Assembly: GCA_009602725.1 (NCBI GenBank)
Contig: WELB01000001.1
Location: 1,783,936 to 1,794,429 of the forward strand
Direction: 5' to 3'
Length of the DNA stretch: 10,494 nucleotides
From: Spirogloea muscicola
Taxonomy: Eukaryota > Streptophyta > Zygnematophyceae > Spirogloeales > Spirogloeaceae
Notes under the pieces: model-generated
Database searches by the model: none
The model's input: only the letters and a program-made list of their open reading frames with translations
What the model was told of the DNA's origin: nothing
In this document: positions 7,564 through 10,494 of the stretch, one piece after another
Numbering within the stretch: the stretch's first letter is position 1
Layout: every line of letters starts with the position of its first letter
Translations under genes and position numbers: made by a program

Positions 7564-7785
7564 TACTCCGACCTGATATTGCTCCCTCGCGGGTATTGAG
7601 ATTTCCTTTGCATCGTCGTGTGTTTTTGGGCCGTGGCTTGTAGCTTAGTCCCTTTTCGGCTTTTCGGCGACCTCTTCTTACTTTCGCTTTTGGACATTGG
7701 GGGGCTTTGCCTGCCCCTCTTCTCTATGGGCGAGCACTTTCTTCTTTCTTGGGCTGGCTAATCACAGCCATCGCCCTCTAGTGGA
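7564..7785 (+). repeat. dispersed repeat family R, copy 4, interrupted by a solo LTR
   Basis: TACTCCGACCTG, CGGGTATTGAG, GTAGCTTAGTCCCTTTTCGG, GGACATTG, GCCCCTCTTCTC and TGGGCGAGCACTTTC align in order with the minus-strand copy at 10403-10228. A further hairpin-like unit, GGGCTGGCTAATCACAGCC (from 7750), precedes CGCCCTCTAGTGGACAGTC. The solo LTR is inserted there. After removal of the LTR, the flanks resemble 8541-8590. Confidence 0.65.
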
Positions 7786-8172
7786 CAGTCTGTAAGGCGG
7801 CGGGCGGAGGCCCGGGGCCTTAGGACGCGGAGCTGGACTGCAAGCGAGGATCAAGAGGACTGGAAGCACGATGCACAAGGCGTCTTGGATTACTGGGAGG
7901 GGCAAGAGTACAGAGTGCTCGAGAGGTGAGCAGGAAGGATACAGATTGCTGGAAATGGGGGCCCAAGAGGGGCCCCCCTCCTTATATAGCCTAGCCTCAC
8001 TAGGGCCTCTGTAAAGATCTAGAAGTTGCAGGAGGACGTTCCCATGCCCGGGGTCCCTCGGGAACCCTCTAGAGGAGCCCAGATTAGGGTTAGGGCTGAC
8101 TAGGCTGGATTTAGGCTTAGGGCGCGGGGCGCCGGCTCGAGCTCGGGCTAGGGCGCGATTCATGACACAGTC
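7786..8172 (+). mobile_element. solo LTR of an LTR retrotransposon with 5-bp target duplication
   Basis: The element spans 7791-8167 (377 bp), begins TGTAAGG and ends CATGACA, so it has the TGT...ACA ends typical of LTRs. It is flanked by direct repeats CAGTC at 7786-7790 and 8168-8172. Inside are TATATA (7983-7988) and TGTAA (8010-8014), a possible poly(A) signal; their order suggests that U3 lies to the left and transcription runs on the plus strand. Complementary arms GGGGGCCC (7957-7964) and GGGCCCCC (7970-7977) sit just before the TATA box. No internal retrotransposon domain or second LTR is present, so LTR-LTR recombination probably removed the body. The family (Copia or Gypsy) cannot be told from this LTR. 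Confidence 0.8.
7983..7988 (+). promoter_or_regulatory. TATA box of the solo LTR
   Basis: TATATA lies about 190 bases into the LTR, close downstream of the G/C palindrome at 7957-7977. Its position fits a core promoter starting transcription near 8010-8020. It has no recognisable coding region downstream. Confidence 0.45.
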
Positions 8173-8173
8173 T

Positions 8174-8745
8174 TTCATTCACAGCTACTCCTTTTGGGCC
8201 TTTCGGGCCTTTCAGACCTTGTACATACGTTTGGGCTGGCCTCTCGCAGCCACTGTCTTAGATTCAGAGTAGCTGTTTCTTTCGGGCTGGCCTCTCACAG
8301 CCCTTGACCCCCCGGAAAAGGCCCTGCGGTGTGTGGTTTGGATGAGCTTTTCATCCAAACCACACAGCTTATTCCATAACAGCTGCTTCTTCTTTCACAG
8401 CCGTCGGCCCTCCTTTGGAAAGACCTCTCACAGGAGACTACTTTCTTTGACCTGCGGCTGCTCAAAAAGGAAGATTGAGCACCAAGTGGCCCATTAGGGG
8501 TTTTCTGGCCCACTTTGAACTTTCGTCATTTATTGACAGCGCTGGCCACCACAGCTATCGCCCTCTACTGGGAGAGTCTACCTTCTTTCACACTATCACC
8601 GTGTCCATCCTATCTGATTCGGTGACATGTGTCCCGCTGCTCCAAACGTTGTCAATTCTTCCATTTGGGCTGGGCTTTCTTCTTTCCTTAAGTCGGCTTT
8701 CGCTAAGTCTGGTCCCAAGCTTTGGCTGTTCAGCTTACTTCTTCC
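8174..8745 (+). repeat. degenerate family R material with repeated GGGCTGGCC hairpins
   Basis: Pieces of family R recur without a full copy. They are TTTCAGACCTTGTACATACG followed by GGGCTGGCCTCTCGCAGCC (8232-8250), GGGCTGGCCTCTCACAGCC (8284-8302), GGAGACTACTTTCTTTGACC (8433-8452), and CACAGCTATCGCCCTCTACT (8551-8570), which matches the LTR insertion site. TTGTCAATTCTTCC (8650-8663) followed by GGGCTGGGCTTTC comes last. Open frames here are short and not recognised. Confidence 0.55.
8330..8366. other. perfect 16-bp hairpin
   Basis: Arms 8330-8345 and 8351-8366 are perfectly complementary over 16 bases around the five-base loop GCTTT. The left arm reads TGTGTGGTTTGGATGA. It is embedded in degenerate family R sequence and has no counterpart in the other R copies. 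It could be the remnant of a short inverted-repeat transposon or a structured RNA; no coding sequence accompanies it. Confidence 0.85.
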
Positions 8746-8886
8746 ATTCATCAGCGTGTTGGGCGCATACTTAGCTAGGCCACCGGCTTCCATAGGGCTT
8801 CCATTTGCATAGCCTAATTTTCTGCACTAATTTTTGCCTGAACAATGTATTGGCTTGAAGTTAGCCTCCTTCAACTTTCTTGCGCA
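8746..8886 (+). repeat. repeat block ending in a family B copy, plus strand
   Basis: ATTCATCAGCGTGTTGGG (8746-8763) and AGGCCACCGGC (8777-8787) match the minus strand at 9128-9111 and 9019-9009. Family B sequence follows: TAGGGCTTCCATTTGCATAG, GCCTGAACAATGTATTGGCT and TTAGCCTCC. The local inverted matches make this part of the larger inverted repeat at 8433-9384. Confidence 0.6.
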
Positions 8887-8922
8887 CGAGTAAGCACATA
8901 GAGATCTGACAGGCCGGAGCAC

Positions 8923-9009
8923 AGGTGGCTAAGGTAACAGTGTAACGTTAGTACCCAAGGGTTATTGCGACAAGCTAACTTGGGGAGCCGGAGCGCGCTG
9001 CCACGGATG
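8923..9009 (-). repeat. dispersed repeat family E, minus-strand copy
   Basis: On the minus strand it reads CCGTGGCAGCGCGCTCCGG, AGCTTGTCGCAATA, GGGTACTAACGTTACACTGT and TACCTTAGCCACC, matching 2721-2830 block by block. It is continuous with the minus-strand R copy to its right. The neighbouring B copy at 8822-8886 points the opposite way, so a rearrangement lies between them. Confidence 0.6.
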
Positions 9010-9224
9010 CCGGTGGCCTGACTAATAAGAGCGAAAGAAGCTTCTAGGAGATGGCGGTGACTGGACGAGGCCAGCCCAGGATAATGAACGAACAAAGAAA
9101 TAAAAGCGCGCCCAGCATGCTGATGAATACCCAGAGCTTGCAGTGCGCTGCGATTTAAGCGAAAGTCGCATACTATCATTAAATTAATGCCTGCGCATGA
9201 CACGGCAAGTTGGTCATGAAAGAC

Positions 9225-9388
9225 GCCAGGAGAGGGCGGCTGGGAGAGGCCAGCCCAGAAAATAAGAATCAAGACAATCCGAAGGGGCCAGGGAAAGGGC
9301 TAAAGCACACACAGAAGCAGGTAGCTACCTAACACTCAGTAACCCCTACTAAGCAGCCGCAGGTCGGAGAAAGTAGTCTCCTGGTAGC
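9225..9388 (-). repeat. dispersed repeat family R, copy 5
   Basis: On the minus strand the order is GGAGACTACTTTCTCCGACC, TGCGGCTGCTTAGTAG, GGTTACTGAG, ATTGTCTTGATTCTTATTTT, the hairpin GGGCTGGCCTCTCCCAGCC, then GCCCTCTCCTGGCG. It begins exactly where the telomeric palindrome ends. A second, weaker hairpin unit (GGGCTGGCCTCGTCCAGTC) lies farther on at 9082-9064. Confidence 0.7.
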
Positions 9389-9420
9389 GGGTTTAGGGTT
9401 TGAACCCTAAACCCTAGGGC
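9389..9420. repeat. head-to-head telomeric-type palindrome
   Basis: GGGTTTAGGGTT (9389-9400) is followed by TG and then AACCCTAAACCC (9403-9414), giving perfect 12-base arms with a 2-base centre; TAGGG follows. The unit matches the TTTAGGG repeat of plants and many green algae, G-rich strand leading into C-rich strand. That is the orientation expected at an end-to-end telomere join. It is very short, so insertion during break repair or a telo-box-like promoter motif are alternatives. Confidence 0.7.
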
Positions 9421-9527
9421 CAGAGGCGGTAGCAAGTTCACGACCGGCACGGAATTGCAGCGCGCGAGCCATGGACCACTGCAGCTAGACGGCCAAGCGC
9501 ATGCGATACACCTGCGCCAGGAACGTT

Positions 9528-9634
9528 TTGTGTATTTGAAACAAGCGAAGGCCAAATGGTCAAGTACAAAGGCAAGCACACCTTAGAACATACACAACTT
9601 ACAGGTGATTGACCCGCTCAGTAACCACGGGTCA
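9528..9634 (-). repeat. dispersed repeat family A, minus-strand copy
   Basis: Read on the minus strand it has GACCCG-N11-CGGGTC with GGTTACTGAG in the loop, GTGTGCTTGCCTTTGTACTT, CCATTTGGCC and GTTTCAAATACACA. It pairs with 3040-3146 and directly follows an X copy, as at 3016-3040. The X-A order is therefore shared by both loci. Confidence 0.75.
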
Positions 9635-9639
9635 AAACA

Positions 9640-9800
9640 TAAAGGCCGCTAACCGATGCCTGACCTGAATACTAGATGGCAGATACGAAGCCCTTCTGCC
9701 ACCAACTAGAGCTCGCCCAGCTTTCTGGTGCAAAGCATTAGCCTGAGCACGCTGCAAACAGGCCGCAACTCGTCGTCGCAAGAACGACAGATATGCAGCT
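9640..9800 (-). repeat. dispersed repeat family X, minus-strand copy
   Basis: Positions 9758-9663 match 2921-3016 with 3 transitions and no indels in 96 bases. Similarity continues at a lower level through GTTCTTGCG to about 9800. A minus-strand frame of 103 codons (9943-9632) crosses it and the neighbouring A copy. In both copies the core could encode a similar 30-residue stretch, but no protein family is recognised. Confidence 0.75.
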
Positions 9801-9889
9801 GGCAAGCCCATCTCAGTCGGGAGCACACCTGCATGTCGTGTGCAGCCTAGATTGGCTATGTTTTGAAGGTGAGTAGCCAGGCGGAATAT

Positions 9890-9946
9890 CGTGTATTTGA
9901 AACAATTGAAGGCCAATATGGCCAAGTACAAAGGCAAGCACATCTA
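9890..9946 (-). repeat. partial family A copy, minus strand
   Basis: AGATGTGCTTGCCTTTGTAC, TTGGCCATATTGGCCTTC and GTTTCAAATACACG match the second half of family A. The GACCCG hairpin half is absent. Together with 9528-9634 it flanks the X copy in direct orientation at about 360 bases spacing. Confidence 0.7.
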
Positions 9947-9966
9947 ATAACGTAGCAGCTAGCAAT

Positions 9967-9987
9967 TAGCAGCTCTTGGAGCTGCTA
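9967..9987. other. short perfect hairpin
   Basis: TAGCAGCTC (9967-9975) and GAGCTGCTA (9979-9987) are perfect 9-base arms around TTG. The right arm recurs as GGAGCTGCTAAAGG at 10110-10123, at the junction of the tandem duplication, so it may be a remnant of the same tandem unit. Confidence 0.55.
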
Positions 9988-9992
9988 GAAGA

Positions 9993-10014
9993 AAGCGCGG
10001 CCAGATTGTCTGAT
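9993..10014 (-). repeat. detached tail of a family R copy
   Basis: The minus strand reads CAGACAATCTGGCCGCGCTT, matching the tail CAGTCAATCTGGCCGCGCTT of copies 2 and 3. In those copies it follows the hairpin directly. Here about 210 bases of tandem repeat separate it from the R copy at 10225-10405. Confidence 0.6.
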
Positions 10015-10016
10015 GG

Positions 10017-10224
10017 AGGAGTGGGGCAGCAGCAGTGGCAGGAGGAATGGAGGGTGGGGGGAAAAGGGGGCCAGAAGTGCCAACTGCGGCGTTGTTGACC
10101 TGTCCAGCTGGAGCTGCTAAAGGAGTGGGGCAGCAGTTGCAGCAGGAGGGATGGCAGGGGGGGAAGGAGAGCCGAAAGTGCCAATGAGGGCCTTGACGAC
10201 CTGGCCTGGCAGCAGTAGGAGGAG
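10017..10224. repeat. 104-bp tandem duplication, two copies
   Basis: GGAGTGGGGCAGCAG begins each unit (10018 and 10122). GCAGGAGG, ATGG, a G-run, AAGTGCCAA and TTGACGACCTG-like blocks follow in the same order. The period is about 104 bases, with numerous substitutions. It is purine-rich on the plus strand. Confidence 0.65.
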
Positions 10225-10405
10225 GAGAAGGTGCTCGCCCATTGAGAAGAGGGGCTGGCAAAGCCAACCCAAAAAGAATGGACAATGTTCAAAGCCAAAG
10301 AAAGAGGTGCTGAAAAAGGACTACACTACAAAGTGCAAGATGGTGCAGAGGGAGATGCAGATGGCTGCTCAGTATCCACGTGTGAGCAACAGCAGATCAG
10401 AGTAA
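10225..10405 (-). repeat. dispersed repeat family R, copy 6
   Basis: On the minus strand: TACTCTGATCTGCTGTTGCT, GTGGATACTGAGCAGCC, TTTGTAGTGTAGTCCTTTTT, GAACATTGTCCATTC, GCCAGCCCCTCTTCTC and TGGGCGAGCACC. These align in order with 7564-7740. On the plus strand the copy is part of an open frame ending QYPRVSNSRSE, echoing QYPRGSNIRSE on the complement of copy 4; I take this as shared repeat sequence and not a gene. Confidence 0.65.
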
Positions 10406-10494
10406 CTCGGAGCAGGAGAAGCGGCACTTTGCCGAGACCCGGAAGCAGCAGCCATAGCACGGCCAGCCCGCGCGTGGACCGCATGAGCCAAAGA
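10406..10494. other. window end, nothing recognised
   Basis: This stretch is moderately GC-rich and has no recognisable repeat block, gene or signal. Confidence 0.4.

Noticed and set aside
8090-8099. TTAGGGTTAGGG-like motif as an interstitial telomere
   Set aside because: Fewer than two full units, inside the solo LTR; probably chance LTR sequence.
9389-9414. tRNA-like B box in GGTTTGAACCC
   Set aside because: It mismatches the B-box consensus at two positions, has no A box upstream and is better explained by telomeric repeats.
9632-9943. A 103-codon minus-strand frame across X and A copies
   Set aside because: It crosses repeat boundaries, and the other locus does not keep the whole frame.
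7509-10405. Lys/Arg-rich frames on the complement of R copies 4 and 6 sharing QYPR-x-SN-x-RSE
   Set aside because: The similarity follows from the shared repeat; frames are short, one stops right after the motif and other R copies do not keep the frame open.

Overview
This window is nuclear DNA of a eukaryotic photosynthetic organism, most likely a green alga. The first gene encodes a chloroplast ATP synthase gamma subunit with a transit-peptide-like leader and the redox loop known from plants and green algae. The second has canonical GT-AG introns and a plant-like HPRT sequence. Short TTTAGGG-type telomeric motifs also occur. The species cannot be named from the sequence alone.

Three protein genes lie in the first 5.7 kb. 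ATPC (67-1239, +) is a single open frame that starts 22 bases after a run of 44 T at the window edge. An HPRT-type purine salvage gene (3271-4504, +) has four exons, and its three introns all fall between codons. A 204-residue membrane protein of unknown function (5073-5687, -) converges on HPRT. All three genes are GC-rich at the 5' end and become more AT-rich toward the 3' end. They do not form a pathway: one serves photophosphorylation, one purine salvage and one is unassigned.

The rest, about 2236-3215 and about 6128-10405, is a mosaic of diverged dispersed repeats that I grouped by eye. Family R has at least six copies, with a GGTTACTGAG core followed by a GGCTGG...CCAGCC hairpin. Family A has four copies, with a GACCCG-N11-CGGGTC hairpin. 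Families E and B have several copies on both strands. Family X has two inverted copies sharing a 96-base core with only 3 differences. The repeats run to within about 55 bases of the HPRT start codon.

A clear solo LTR (7791-8167, TGT...ACA, 5-bp target duplication CAGTC) is inserted into one R copy, and a related uninterrupted sequence nearby shows the empty site. Other structures are a foldback of two B copies (6247-6433), a larger diverged inverted repeat (8433-9384), a perfect 16-bp hairpin (8330-8366), a head-to-head telomeric palindrome (9389-9414) and a 104-bp tandem duplication (10017-10224).

I saw no rRNA, tRNA, CRISPR array or bacterial-type operon. I found no convincing new biochemical system. 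The unusual content is the repeat architecture and the unassigned membrane protein.
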